Origin: Roseiarcus sp963794655
Lineage (GTDB): Bacteria > Pseudomonadota > Alphaproteobacteria > Rhizobiales > Beijerinckiaceae
Direction of reading: 5' to 3'
Length of the DNA: 64,000 bases
Assembly (NCBI GenBank): GCA_963794655.1
Contig: CAWCEV010000006.1
Coordinates: 620,001 to 684,000 of the forward strand
Shown: positions 40,717 through 49,454 of the stretch, in pieces
Layout: every line of letters starts with the position of its first letter
Position numbering within the stretch: position 1 is the stretch's first letter
The notes under the pieces: generated by a model
The model's input: only the letters and a program-made list of their open reading frames with translations
Database searches by the model: none
Told to the model about the DNA's origin: nothing
Translations under genes and position numbers: made by a program

Positions 40717-41541
40717 ATGCTGCCAACGAAATTCTGGGCCGAGATGAGCTGGCGAGACTTTGCCGCCGCCGACATGGGCAAGGTTGTCGCGGTCCTGCCG
40801 GTGGCCGCGGTCGAGCAGCATGGGCCCCATCTGCCGGTCGGCGTCGACATGTTCATCAACGAGGGCTATTTCGCGCGGGCGGTAAAGCGAATTCCCGACG
40901 ACATGTCGGTCCTGATCCTGCCGATCCAGGCGATCGGCAAGTCGAACGAGCATATTGAATATCCCGGCACGCTGACCTTTTCGCTGGAGACGGTGACCCG
41001 CGCCTGGACCGAGATCGGCGACAGCGTCGCGCGGACCGGATGCCGCAAGCTCATCTTCATGAACTCGCACGGCGGCAACGTTCCAGTGATCGACGCGGTC
41101 GCGAGAGAACTGCGCGTCCGTCATCGCATGCTCGCGGTCCATGCGGGCTGGCATCGGCTGGGATATCCGGCCGATCTATTCTCGGCGGTCGAGCGCGCAC
41201 ATGGGATCCACGGCGGCGACGCCGAGACATCGCTCATGCTCGCCTTCAAGCCCGAGACAGTCCGCATGGACAAGGCGCAGAATTTCGCGAGTTCGGCGAT
41301 CGCGATCGAGCAGGAGTTCAAGCACCTTCGCGTCACCCAGCCGATCGGTTTCGGCTGGATGTCGAGCGACCTGCATGAACTGGGCACGGCGGGCGACGCT
41401 TCGAACGCGACCGCCGCCAAGGGCGAGGCCTGCGCCGAGCACGGAGCCGACGCTTTCATCGACCTCCTGCGTGACGTGCTCGCCTTCGATCTCAGCCGCC
41501 TTCGCCCGGGGCCGCTTACGGGCGGCCAAAGCGCGTCTTAG
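40717..41541 (+). CDS. Creatininase-family amidohydrolase
   Basis: The 274-residue enzyme has the creatininase metal-binding motifs AAVEQHGPHLPVGVD, NSHGGN and GIHGGDAETSLML. The family opens lactam/amide rings such as creatinine and deformylates FAPy intermediates. The ATG at 40717 follows GGAGG; a TTG at 40705 is less likely. It is downstream of RidA and convergent with allophanate hydrolase. In this setting a role in opening a nitrogen-rich ring is likely; creatinine is one possibility. Confidence 0.85.
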   Translation: MLPTKFWAEMSWRDFAAADMGKVVAVLPVAAVEQHGPHLPVGVDMFINEGYFARAVKRIPDDMSVLILPIQAIGKSNEHIEYPGTLTFSLETVTRAWTEIGDSVARTGCRKLIFMNSHGGNVPVIDAVARELRVRHRMLAVHAGWHRLGYPADLFSAVERAHGIHGGDAETSLMLAFKPETVRMDKAQNFASSAIAIEQEFKHLRVTQPIGFGWMSSDLHELGTAGDASNATAAKGEACAEHGADAFIDLLRDVLAFDLSRLRPGPLTGGQSAS

Positions 41542-41593
41542 AGTTTCGTCGCGTCGCGTGCTGGCGCGATCCCCAGCGATGGAGAATGCAGTT

Positions 41594-43360
41594 TCAGCGT
41601 GACTTGAGGTAGGCGCGCCAGCCGCCGAAGGCCGACACATCCTCCGCAGCCCTGACCGCCTCGGCCTCGACCAGAAATCCCTTCACCGACCCGCCGTCCT
41701 TCAGCCGGATCGTCCCGATGCCGAGCGGGGCCGGAATCCGTGAGACAAAATCGCCAAAACCCGCGCGGTCGAGCGTCCAGACCTCGGCCTTGATCGCTGA
41801 GCCTGCGCCGTCGGCGACCCTGAGCAACCCCGGTTTGGCTGGAACCGAACCGGGTAACGCAAATAGACGATAGTCAGGCGTCGTCTCGATTTCGCGCGAA
41901 AAGGCGGCGCCGAGCTCGATGAGCTCGCGATTGAGCGGGAGCCCCGAAAGATGCGCGCCGACCACGGCGATGTCGATCCGGCTCTCTGCCACGCTTGATC
42001 TCGCGGGCGGAGAAGCCGCCGCCGACGCGACGGAGCGGGCCTCGATGGCGGCGGCGATCCCGGCGATGAGGCCATCAGCCCCCGAGGGCGCGATGAAGGT
42101 GACGCTCGAAGGCAGACCATCGCTGCACCCGCCGCCGGGAACGGCGATCGCGCAAAGATCGAGCAGGTTGACGAAATTGGTGTAGGTCCCAAGCCTCGAA
42201 TTGAGCCGGACCGGATCAGCCTCCACTTCGGCGACGGTATAGAACCGCGGCATCGTTGGGACGAGCATCGCGTCGAATTCAGACCACACCCGACTCGTGT
42301 GCCGTTTGCGGTCGGCGAGCCGATAGAACGCCTCGAAGGCCGCGACCGCGTCGAACTTGCGCGCAGTTTCGATGATCGTCCGGGTGATCGGATGGAACGC
42401 CTCGGGACGGGTCTCGATCAGCGGTTTCACCGCCGCATAGCGCTCGGCGACCCATGGGCCCTCGTAGAGCAGGCGGGCGACCTCGGCGAACGGCTCGAAA
42501 TCGAACTCGACGATACGGGCGCCAAGCGATTGAGCGAGCGCAACGTCCTGCGAGAAGGCGGTCGCCGCAACCTTGTCGTCGAAAAACTGAAGCTGGTCCG
42601 GTCGGGGAACGCCGAGCCGTATCCCGCTCGGAAACGCGGAAAGCGCCGGCTCGCGGAACGCGCGGCTGTAAGCGTCGCGTTCATCGAACGCGAGTGCTTG
42701 GCGAAAGATGGCGAAGGCGTCGCCGACGTCGCGGGCGAAGATTGAGACCGTGTCGAGCGTGCGGCAGGCGGGGACGACGCCGGAGGCGGACAAAGCTCCG
42801 AGAGAAGGCTTCAACCCAACAATGCCGTTGAGCGCTGCCGGCACGCGGCCCGATCCCGCCGTGTCGGTGCCGAGCGAGAACGGGACGAGGCCTGCGCCGA
42901 CGGCGGTCGCGGAGCCGGAGCTCGATCCGCCAGGGATAAGATCCGGGCGCAGCGCATTTCGCGGAACACCGTAGGGCGAGCGCACGCCGACGAGGCCGGT
43001 CGCGAACTGATCGAGGTTGGTCTTGCCGATGACAATCGCGCCGGCGCGCTCGAGCCGTTCGACGACGAACGCCGAACGCTCGGGGCGATAGGCGAATGCC
43101 GGGCAGGCCGCCGTCGTCGGCAGGCCGGCGACGTCGATGTTGTCCTTGACAACGAAAGGCGCGCCATAGAGGGGCTTGCCCGCGGACCCCGACGCCTCGA
43201 GGCGCGCTGCAATCGCCAGAGCCTCCGCTTTGGGGCGAAGAGCGATGAAAAGCGCCGGATCGTCGTGAGCGGCGATGCGATCGTAGGTTTCTTCGATCGT
43301 CGCTGTCACCGACTTGCCGGCGACATGAGCAGCGAGAAGCGTTCCGTTGGTGGCGTTCAT
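41594..43360 (-). CDS. atzF: Allophanate hydrolase / 1,3-dicarboxyurea deamidase (AtzF-type)
   Basis: The 588-residue enzyme belongs to the amidase signature family with a C-terminal allophanate-hydrolase domain. The triad is K72 (VVKDNIDVAG), S146 (GGSSSGSA) and S170 (GTDTAGSG). The C-terminal domain begins near residue 465 with IDIAVVGAHLSGLPLNREL and has TTPDYRLFALPG, typical of AtzF and related allophanate hydrolases. It would convert allophanate or 1,3-dicarboxyurea to ammonia and CO2, the last steps after BiuH or AtzE. ATG 43360 is preferred over a longer frame. It is divergent from the BMP transporter operon. Confidence 0.92.
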   Translation of the reverse strand: MNATNGTLLAAHVAGKSVTATIEETYDRIAAHDDPALFIALRPKAEALAIAARLEASGSAGKPLYGAPFVVKDNIDVAGLPTTAACPAFAYRPERSAFVVERLERAGAIVIGKTNLDQFATGLVGVRSPYGVPRNALRPDLIPGGSSSGSATAVGAGLVPFSLGTDTAGSGRVPAALNGIVGLKPSLGALSASGVVPACRTLDTVSIFARDVGDAFAIFRQALAFDERDAYSRAFREPALSAFPSGIRLGVPRPDQLQFFDDKVAATAFSQDVALAQSLGARIVEFDFEPFAEVARLLYEGPWVAERYAAVKPLIETRPEAFHPITRTIIETARKFDAVAAFEAFYRLADRKRHTSRVWSEFDAMLVPTMPRFYTVAEVEADPVRLNSRLGTYTNFVNLLDLCAIAVPGGGCSDGLPSSVTFIAPSGADGLIAGIAAAIEARSVASAAASPPARSSVAESRIDIAVVGAHLSGLPLNRELIELGAAFSREIETTPDYRLFALPGSVPAKPGLLRVADGAGSAIKAEVWTLDRAGFGDFVSRIPAPLGIGTIRLKDGGSVKGFLVEAEAVRAAEDVSAFGGWRAYLKSR

Positions 43361-43554
43361 ACCCTTCCAGTCCCTTGCGAGCGAGGTCGTAGCGTCCAGC
43401 ATCCAGCGAAAGCAAGAGGCGGGCAAATCGGGGTTGCGACAATTGCCTGATCAGGACTCAGGTATGGCGGAAAAGCTAGGCGCGTGCGCTCAACATTCGG
43501 GCGCCGCGCTGAAAGATGAGGCGCTATACCCCATTCACGTCAAGCAACACGGCG

Positions 43555-43570
43555 CGGCATGGAGTTTGCA
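43555..43570 (+). promoter_or_regulatory. Sigma-54-type (-24/-12) promoter for the BMP/biuret operon
   Basis: CGGCATGGAGTTTGCA matches TGGCAC-R-N4-TTGCW with the invariant GG and GC ten bases apart and a perfect TTGCA. The predicted start of transcription is about 50 bases before the ATG at 43633. A matching activator site was not identified. Confidence 0.55.
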
Positions 43571-43632
43571 AAAAGCGAGGCTCGGGGATTTGTCGCGGCT
43601 ACCGCGTGAGCCTAGAGCATAAGGACGCACTA

Positions 43633-44748
43633 ATGTCAGGAACGGGATTTTCTCGGCGCACTCTCCTTAAGTCCGCCGCGCTGGGCGCGGCGGGAGCCGC
43701 GCTCGATATTGGCGCGCTACAGCGCGCTTTTGCCGCCGCAGACCTGACGGTGGGAATCGTCTATGTCGGCGCACGCGACGATTTTGGCTGGAACCAGGCT
43801 CATGCGGTCGCGATCAAGTCGCTGAAGGAAGTGCCGGGGGTCAAGGTCGTCGAAGAAGAGAACGTCCCCGAGACGGACGCAGTCTCGAAATCGATGGAAT
43901 CGATGATCAATCTCGACGGCGCCGGTCTCATTCTGGCGACGTCGTTCGGCTATTACACCCCGTTCGTCGTCGACCTCGCGAAGAAATATCCGGATGTCCA
44001 GTTCCGCCACGCGGCGCCGCTCTGGAACAAGGACAAGGACCCGAAGAACGCCGGCTCCTATTTCGGCTACCTCAATCAAGCGCACTACGTGAACGGCGTC
44101 GCCGCTGGTCTTTCGACCAAGGCCAACAAGATCGGGTTCGTCGCGGCGAAACCGATCGCGAGCGTCCTCAGCAACATCAACTCGGTCCTGCTCGGCGCGC
44201 GCTCCGTCAATCCGAATGCGACAGTGCAGGTGATCTTCACCGGCGACTGGTCGCTGCCGGTCCGCGAAGCCGAAGCCGCGAATGCCCTGGTGGATGCAGG
44301 CTGCGACGTCATCACTTGCCATGTCGACGGGCCGAAGGTCGTCATTGAGACCGGGGAAAAGCGCGGCGTCAAGACGTGCGGCCACAACGCCAGCCAGGCG
44401 CCGCTGGCGCCGAAGGGCTTCATCACCGGCGCCGAATACAAGTGGATCACGATTTACAAGGGCTACGCCACCGACCTCGCCGAGGGCAAGACGCTGCCAA
44501 ACTTCACCGCCGGCGGCTACGAGGTGGACTTTGTCCAGAATACGCCGTTCGGGGCGGGCGCGACGCCCGAGGGACAGAAAGCGGCGCTGGCGGCAATCGA
44601 AGGCCTCAAGGCCAAGAAGCCGATCTATGTCGGCCCGCTCAAGGATAACAAAGGCAAGGTCGTGATCGACAAGACCTACGACAATCTCGATCCGTTCCTC
44701 GACAAGATGGACTATCTGCTGGAGGGCGTCGTCGGATCGACGACGTAG
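43633..44748 (+). CDS. BMP-family (PnrA-like) ABC transporter substrate-binding protein
   Basis: This 371-residue protein starts with a twin-arginine signal (GFSRRTLLKSAALGAAGAAL) and belongs to the Bmp/Med/PnrA family, with VGIVYVGARDDFGWNQAHAV and ATSFGYYTPFVVDLAKKYPD. Family members bind nucleosides and purine-like compounds. It is the first gene of an operon with two permeases, BiuH, an ATPase and amidases. The ATG follows AAGGACGCACTA. The sigma-54-like promoter lies upstream. Confidence 0.9.
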   Translation: MSGTGFSRRTLLKSAALGAAGAALDIGALQRAFAAADLTVGIVYVGARDDFGWNQAHAVAIKSLKEVPGVKVVEEENVPETDAVSKSMESMINLDGAGLILATSFGYYTPFVVDLAKKYPDVQFRHAAPLWNKDKDPKNAGSYFGYLNQAHYVNGVAAGLSTKANKIGFVAAKPIASVLSNINSVLLGARSVNPNATVQVIFTGDWSLPVREAEAANALVDAGCDVITCHVDGPKVVIETGEKRGVKTCGHNASQAPLAPKGFITGAEYKWITIYKGYATDLAEGKTLPNFTAGGYEVDFVQNTPFGAGATPEGQKAALAAIEGLKAKKPIYVGPLKDNKGKVVIDKTYDNLDPFLDKMDYLLEGVVGSTT

Positions 44749-44768
44749 CGCTCGGCGGAAACGAGCCG

Positions 44769-45911
44769 GTGTCGAATCCGCCTGTCGCAACCGGCGCGCC
44801 TCGCGCCATGGCCGATCCGGCCGCCTCGCGCGCGGCCGGATCGGACTTCCTCGATAGGCTGCGGGTAAACTCGGAATATCTGGTCATCCCGCTGTTCGCG
44901 CTCCTGATCGCGGCGGCGCTGTTTGCGGTCTTTCTACTGGCGATCGGCAAGTCGCCGGCCGATTTCGTCGCTTACGTCTGGCGCGGCGGGTTCGGCACCG
45001 CGTTCTCGTTCCAGAATACGCTGCAGCGCTCCGCGCCCTTGATCCTGACCGCACTCGCAGTCGCCATTCCCGCCCGGATCGGGCTCATCATGATCGGCGG
45101 CGAGGGCGCCCTTGTGCTCGGCGGATTCGCGGCTGGCGCGCTCGCCATTCCGCTGGTCGGCCGCGCCCCGCCGATGGTCACCCTGATCCTCATGGCGGTC
45201 TTTGCGATGGTCGTTGGCGCCTTCTGGGTGGGGGTGAGCGGATTCCTGCGCTATGCCCGCGGCGTCAACGAGACGATTTCGTCACTTCTGTTGACCTATA
45301 TCGGCATCGCGATCATGAACTTCTTCGTCGAGGGGGCGCTGCGCGACCTCTCGAATCCTAACAAACCGTCGACCATGCCGATCGGCGACGCCTACATGGT
45401 CGGCAAGATTCCCGGCACCCAGGTGCACTGGGGGTTCGCCTATGGCGTCATCCTCTGCGTCGCGCTTTATTTCCTGATGGCGCGCACCACCTTCGGGTTC
45501 GCAGCGCGGGTGACCGGGGGCAATTTTCGCGCTGCGCTTGCGCAGGGGCTGCCGGTCGGGAAGCTCATCGTCGCTTGTACGGCCATCGCGGGCGCCTGCG
45601 CGGGACTCGCCGGATTCTTCGAGGTGGCGGCGATCCAGGGCCGCGCGAACGCCTCGCTCGCCGCGGGGTACGGCTTCACCGGTATCCTCGTTTCGTTCCT
45701 TGCCCGCCATAACCCGCTCGTCATTCCCGCGGTCGCCATTCTGCTCGGCGGCCTCGTCGCCTCGGGCGGCCTCATTCAGCGGCGGATGGACCTGCCCGAC
45801 GCAACGGTGCTGGTGTTGCAGGGTCTGATCTTTGTGGTTCTTCTGACCTCGGAGACTCTCTACGGGCGCTTCGCCATCTTCCGGCCGGGAAGCGGACAGG
45901 ACCGCAAATGA
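44769..45911 (+). CDS. ABC transporter permease, BMP-type (YufP-like)
   Basis: This 380-residue membrane protein resembles the larger permease of nucleoside-type ABC importers. It has about nine hydrophobic segments and the family motif IGGEGALVLGGFAAG and AGFFEVAAIQGRANASLAAGYGFTGI. Start is GTG. The next permease overlaps its stop (ATGA). The pair should form the membrane channel for a nucleoside-like compound. Confidence 0.88.
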   Translation: MSNPPVATGAPRAMADPAASRAAGSDFLDRLRVNSEYLVIPLFALLIAAALFAVFLLAIGKSPADFVAYVWRGGFGTAFSFQNTLQRSAPLILTALAVAIPARIGLIMIGGEGALVLGGFAAGALAIPLVGRAPPMVTLILMAVFAMVVGAFWVGVSGFLRYARGVNETISSLLLTYIGIAIMNFFVEGALRDLSNPNKPSTMPIGDAYMVGKIPGTQVHWGFAYGVILCVALYFLMARTTFGFAARVTGGNFRAALAQGLPVGKLIVACTAIAGACAGLAGFFEVAAIQGRANASLAAGYGFTGILVSFLARHNPLVIPAVAILLGGLVASGGLIQRRMDLPDATVLVLQGLIFVVLLTSETLYGRFAIFRPGSGQDRK

Positions 45912-46825
45912 ACGAGGCCGTCGTCACAGTCCTTATCGCGATGCTCGGCGGGGCGATCCGGGTTTCGACGCCCTTCATGTTCGTCGCGCTCGGCGAATGT
46001 CTCACCGAGAAATCCGGCCGCGTGAATCTCGGCCTCGAGGGCACGCTGGTGCTCGGCGCGATGGTCGGCTACGCCGCGTCCTATCACACCGGCAACCCAT
46101 GGTTCGGTGTTGTCGCGGCAGGGATCGCGGGTTCAGTTCTCGGCGCCATGCACGGCTCGATCTGCGGTTTGCCGCGGGTCAACGACGTCGCGGTCGGCAT
46201 CGCGATGATGCTGTTCGGCGTCGGCGTCGCGTTCTTCTTCGGCAAACCCTACATCCAGCCGACCGCCCCTCGGCTCGGCTCGATTCCGCTCGGGTTCTGG
46301 ACCGACGACGCCAACCTGAAGAGCGCGCTCCAGGTCAATCCGCTGTTTTTCATTGGCATCGCCCTCGCGATTCTGATCGCCTGGTCGCTGCGCAACACTC
46401 GGTGGGGATTGGTCGTCCGCACGGTCGGCGACAGCGCCGCAGCTGCGCGCGCCATGGGGATTTCCGTTAATTTCGTCCGTCTCATGACGACAACGGTCGG
46501 CGGCTTCCTGGCCGGGGTCGGCGGCGCTTTCTTGTCGCTCTCCTATCCGGGCTCCTGGAACCAGGGCCTGTCCTCCGGGCAAGGCCTGATGGCCGTTGCG
46601 CTGGTCATCTTCGCCCGCTGGGACCCGCTGCGCTGCATTGCCGCAGCGCTGCTCTTTGGGGCTGCCGGGGCGATCGGGCCGTCGCTGCAGTCGGTCGGGA
46701 TCACCCAGGGGTATTACTTCTTCAACGCCGCGCCCTACATCCTCACCCTTGGCATCATGATTGCGACGTCGAGCGCGAAACACTCGGCGCGCGACATGCC
46801 GGGCGAATTGTCGATGGCGAAATGA
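45908..46825 (+). CDS. ABC transporter permease, BMP-type (YufQ-like)
   Basis: This 305-residue membrane protein is the smaller permease of the pair. The stretch EKSGRVNLGLEGTLVLGAMV is characteristic of the nucleoside/BMP-type permease family. Its start overlaps the preceding gene by 4 bases, and BiuH starts 9 bases downstream of its stop. The transporter ATPase comes only after BiuH, at 47509. Confidence 0.88.
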   Translation: MNEAVVTVLIAMLGGAIRVSTPFMFVALGECLTEKSGRVNLGLEGTLVLGAMVGYAASYHTGNPWFGVVAAGIAGSVLGAMHGSICGLPRVNDVAVGIAMMLFGVGVAFFFGKPYIQPTAPRLGSIPLGFWTDDANLKSALQVNPLFFIGIALAILIAWSLRNTRWGLVVRTVGDSAAAARAMGISVNFVRLMTTTVGGFLAGVGGAFLSLSYPGSWNQGLSSGQGLMAVALVIFARWDPLRCIAAALLFGAAGAIGPSLQSVGITQGYYFFNAAPYILTLGIMIATSSAKHSARDMPGELSMAK

Positions 46826-46834
46826 GACGATCCC

Positions 46835-47512
46835 TTGCCGACTTTTGACGCCGACCCCTATCCCTGGCCCTATAACGGCGACTGGCGGCCGCAGAACACC
46901 GCAATCATCGTCATAGACATGCAGACCGATTTCTGCGGCAAGGGCGGCTATGTCGATGCGATGGGTTACGACATTTCATTGACGCGAGCCCCGATCGAGC
47001 CGATCCGGGCGCTCCTCGAAGCGGCGCGATCGAAGGGCTACCTTGTCATTCACACCCGCGAGGGGCATCGACCCGATCTTGCTGATCTGCCCGCCAACAA
47101 GCGCTGGCGGTCGCAACGGATCGGCGCCGGCATCGGCGACCCCGGGCCTTGCGGCAAGGTGCTCGTTCGCGGCGAGCGGGGCTGGGAGATCATCGATGAG
47201 CTTAAGCCTTCCCCGGGCGAGCCGGTGATCGACAAGCCGGGCAAAGGATCGTTCTGCGCGACCGACCTCGAGCTCATGCTGCGCACGCGCGGGATCGACA
47301 ACATCGCCCTCACCGGCATCACGACCGACGTCTGCGTCCATACGACGATGCGCGAAGCCAACGACCGCGGGTTCGAATGCGTGCTGCTCGAAGACTGCTG
47401 CGCCGCAACCGACTACGGCAACCATCTCGCCGCTCTAAAAATGGTCAAGATGCAGGGCGGAGTGTTCGGCGCCGTCGGTCGGTCGGCGGACTTCATCGAG
47501 GCGTTGCCATGA
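46835..47512 (+). CDS. biuH: Biuret amidohydrolase
   Basis: This 225-residue cysteine hydrolase of the isochorismatase family matches biuret hydrolase of Rhizobium closely over its whole length, for example DADPYPWPYNG, VIDMQTDFCGKGGYVD, HTREGHRPDLADLPANKRWR, IGAGIGDPGPCG and TTDVCVHTTMREANDRG. The catalytic triad is D28, K134 and C167. It converts biuret to allophanate and ammonia. The start is a TTG with a weak ribosome site. It lies inside the ABC operon, and the ATPase start overlaps its stop, so uptake and biuret breakdown are linked. Confidence 0.93.
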   Translation: MPTFDADPYPWPYNGDWRPQNTAIIVIDMQTDFCGKGGYVDAMGYDISLTRAPIEPIRALLEAARSKGYLVIHTREGHRPDLADLPANKRWRSQRIGAGIGDPGPCGKVLVRGERGWEIIDELKPSPGEPVIDKPGKGSFCATDLELMLRTRGIDNIALTGITTDVCVHTTMREANDRGFECVLLEDCCAATDYGNHLAALKMVKMQGGVFGAVGRSADFIEALP

Positions 47513-49044
47513 CCGCCTCCGCTGCAACCTCCGGTACTCGCGCGCCCTCGCTCGAAACGATCGGCATGAGCAAGTCTTTTGGCGCGTTGCGCGCCCTGCA
47601 GGACGTGTCGATCGAGGTTCCGGCCGGTTCGTTTCACGCGCTCCTAGGTGAGAACGGGGCGGGAAAGTCGACGCTCGTCAAGTGCATCATGGGCTTCTAC
47701 ATTCCCGACAAGGGGCGGCTCATGCTTGACGGGGCAGAGGTCGCCGTCCGCAATCCCAAGGATGCGCAGGCGCTCGGCGTGGGCATGGTCTACCAGCATT
47801 TCACGCTGGTGCCGGCGCTGACCGCCGCAGAGAATCTTGTCGTCAGTCGCGCCGACGCGCCCTCGTTGATTGATTGGCGCAAGGAGCGGAAGGCTCTGGA
47901 AAGCTTCCTCGATCGGATGCCGTTCCGGGCGCCGCTCGACAGGACAGTGTCCAGCCTATCGGCGGGAGAAAAGCAGAAGCTTGAAATCCTTAAGCTGCTC
48001 TACCTTGATCAGCGCTTTCTCATTCTCGATGAGCCAACGTCAGTGCTGACGCCGGGCGAGGCGGACGAAATTCTCGGGCTCTTGCGCGACATGGCGCACC
48101 GCGGTGAAATCACCGTCGCGATGATTAGCCATAAATTCCGCGAGGTCGAGGCGTTCTGCGACGACTTCACGGTGCTCAGGCGCGGCGCTCGAGTCGGGGG
48201 CGGCAAGGTCGGCGCCGTTTCAACGCGCGAGATGGCGGCGATGATGATCGGTGATGCGGTCGTGCGTCCTTCCGCGTCACGTGCGACCGCGCCGAAGAGT
48301 GGGACGACGCTCGAGATCGCCGGTCTCTACGCCGAGAATGACGAAGGACGCGACGCCGTCGCGGGCTTCGATCTCAAGGTCCAGGCGGGCGAGATCGTCG
48401 GAATCGCTGGCGTGTCGGGCAACGGGCAGAGCGAACTGGTCGAGGCGCTCTCCGGGCAGCGGCCGATCAAACTCGGACAGATCCTGGTCCACGATCAGGA
48501 CTTCGAACCGATCAGGGATCATTTCGACAAGTTCAAGATTTTCGGACTGCCGGAGGAGCCGCTGAAAAACGCGACGGTGCCGACCATGTCGGTTGCAGAG
48601 AACATGGCGTTTCGGCGGTTCGACAAGGCGCCGATGTCGCGGCTCGGATTCTGGCTCTCGCGCGAGCCGATGCGAGCCAAGGCGCGCGATCTCATCGGGC
48701 GCTACAACGTGAAAACGCCTTCGACCGAAACGCAAATCCGCGACCTCTCGGGCGGCAACGTGCAACGCGCGGTGCTTGCGCGCGAGCTCTCCGAAGACGT
48801 CGATGTTCTGATCGTCGCCAATCCATGCTTCGGCCTCGATTTCGCCTCGGTCGCCGATATTCGCGCCCAGATCATGGAGCAGCGCAATCGAGGCGCGGCG
48901 GTCCTGCTCGTGTCCGAGGATCTTGATGAAATACTGGAGCTCTCGGACCGCATCGCCGTCATGTCGGGAGGCAAGGTCGCCTACCTCACCGACGGAGCCG
49001 GCGCGGACCGGACGACGATCGGCCGCCACATGGCGGGTCATTGA
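47509..49044 (+). CDS. BMP-type ABC transporter ATPase (two domains)
   Basis: The protein is about 511 residues long and holds two ABC domains. Walker A GENGAGKSTLV is near residue 46, followed by YQHFTLVPALTAAENL, SLSAGEKQKLEILKL and ILDEPTSVLT; the second domain has GVSGNGQSELVEALSG and LSGGNVQRAVLARELSED. The start overlaps the BiuH stop as ATGA. A frame extending to 47377 is only a shadow. It powers the importer made by the two permeases and the BMP binding protein. Confidence 0.9.
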   Translation: MTASAATSGTRAPSLETIGMSKSFGALRALQDVSIEVPAGSFHALLGENGAGKSTLVKCIMGFYIPDKGRLMLDGAEVAVRNPKDAQALGVGMVYQHFTLVPALTAAENLVVSRADAPSLIDWRKERKALESFLDRMPFRAPLDRTVSSLSAGEKQKLEILKLLYLDQRFLILDEPTSVLTPGEADEILGLLRDMAHRGEITVAMISHKFREVEAFCDDFTVLRRGARVGGGKVGAVSTREMAAMMIGDAVVRPSASRATAPKSGTTLEIAGLYAENDEGRDAVAGFDLKVQAGEIVGIAGVSGNGQSELVEALSGQRPIKLGQILVHDQDFEPIRDHFDKFKIFGLPEEPLKNATVPTMSVAENMAFRRFDKAPMSRLGFWLSREPMRAKARDLIGRYNVKTPSTETQIRDLSGGNVQRAVLARELSEDVDVLIVANPCFGLDFASVADIRAQIMEQRNRGAAVLLVSEDLDEILELSDRIAVMSGGKVAYLTDGAGADRTTIGRHMAGH

Positions 49045-49265
49045 CGCATTGATCGCAGCCGAGTCCGCTTTGGCTCCATTCCCGCTTTTGGCGGTTGGCG
49101 CCATGGACGGGCGATTTGAAGCCGCTGGAGCTTTCGCTGGCCGCTCGACAATCACGTCGAACGCGGCTATGAGCGCCCGCTGATCGAGGACGTCACGATG
49201 GCGAACATTATTCCAGGTCACGACGCGAAAATGCGCGACATGGCCGCGTTGACCCAGGCGGCTGC
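49045..49265 (+). other. Intergenic stretch before atzG with a possible gene remnant
   Basis: About 220 bases. A frame ending at TGA 49267-49269 encodes ERGYERPLIEDVTMANIIPG, then HDAKMRDMAALTQAAA, and overlaps the atzG start as GTGA. It has no good start and a stop upstream, so it may be a decayed gene end or a short peptide. A weak -24/-12 match (TGGCTCCATTCCCGCT, 49071-49086) is also present but lacks the TT of the -12 box. Confidence 0.3.
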
Positions 49266-49454
49266 GTGACGCCGGAATCATTCGATCCCGAAGCTTTGGT
49301 CAAGGCGATGGCCCCGCTGCTCGGGCTGACCCAGACGCCCGAATCCCGGGCCGGGACGATTGTGCATTTGCGCATCGCGGCCGAACAGGCGGCGAAGCTT
49401 CTCTCGATCTCGCTCGACGATCAGGACGACCCGGCGCCGGTATTCACTCCGTGA
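49266..49454 (+). CDS. atzG: AtzG-like small subunit (DUF4089)
   Basis: This 62-residue helical protein resembles AtzG, the GatC-like partner that stabilises AtzE in 1-carboxybiuret hydrolysis. The pattern of FDPEALVKAMAPLLGL, then HLRIAAEQAAKLLSI, and the ending DDPAPVFTP fits DUF4089, as do its size and its place immediately before AtzE. The GTG start overlaps the upstream frame's stop, and its own TGA overlaps the GTG of atzE, giving tight coupling expected for subunits of one complex. Confidence 0.82.
   Translation: MTPESFDPEALVKAMAPLLGLTQTPESRAGTIVHLRIAAEQAAKLLSISLDDQDDPAPVFTP

Noticed and set aside
43411..43426. Sigma-54 promoter for atzF on the minus strand
   Set aside because: TTGCCCGCCTCTTGCT has a good -12 box but lacks the invariant GG of the -24 box.
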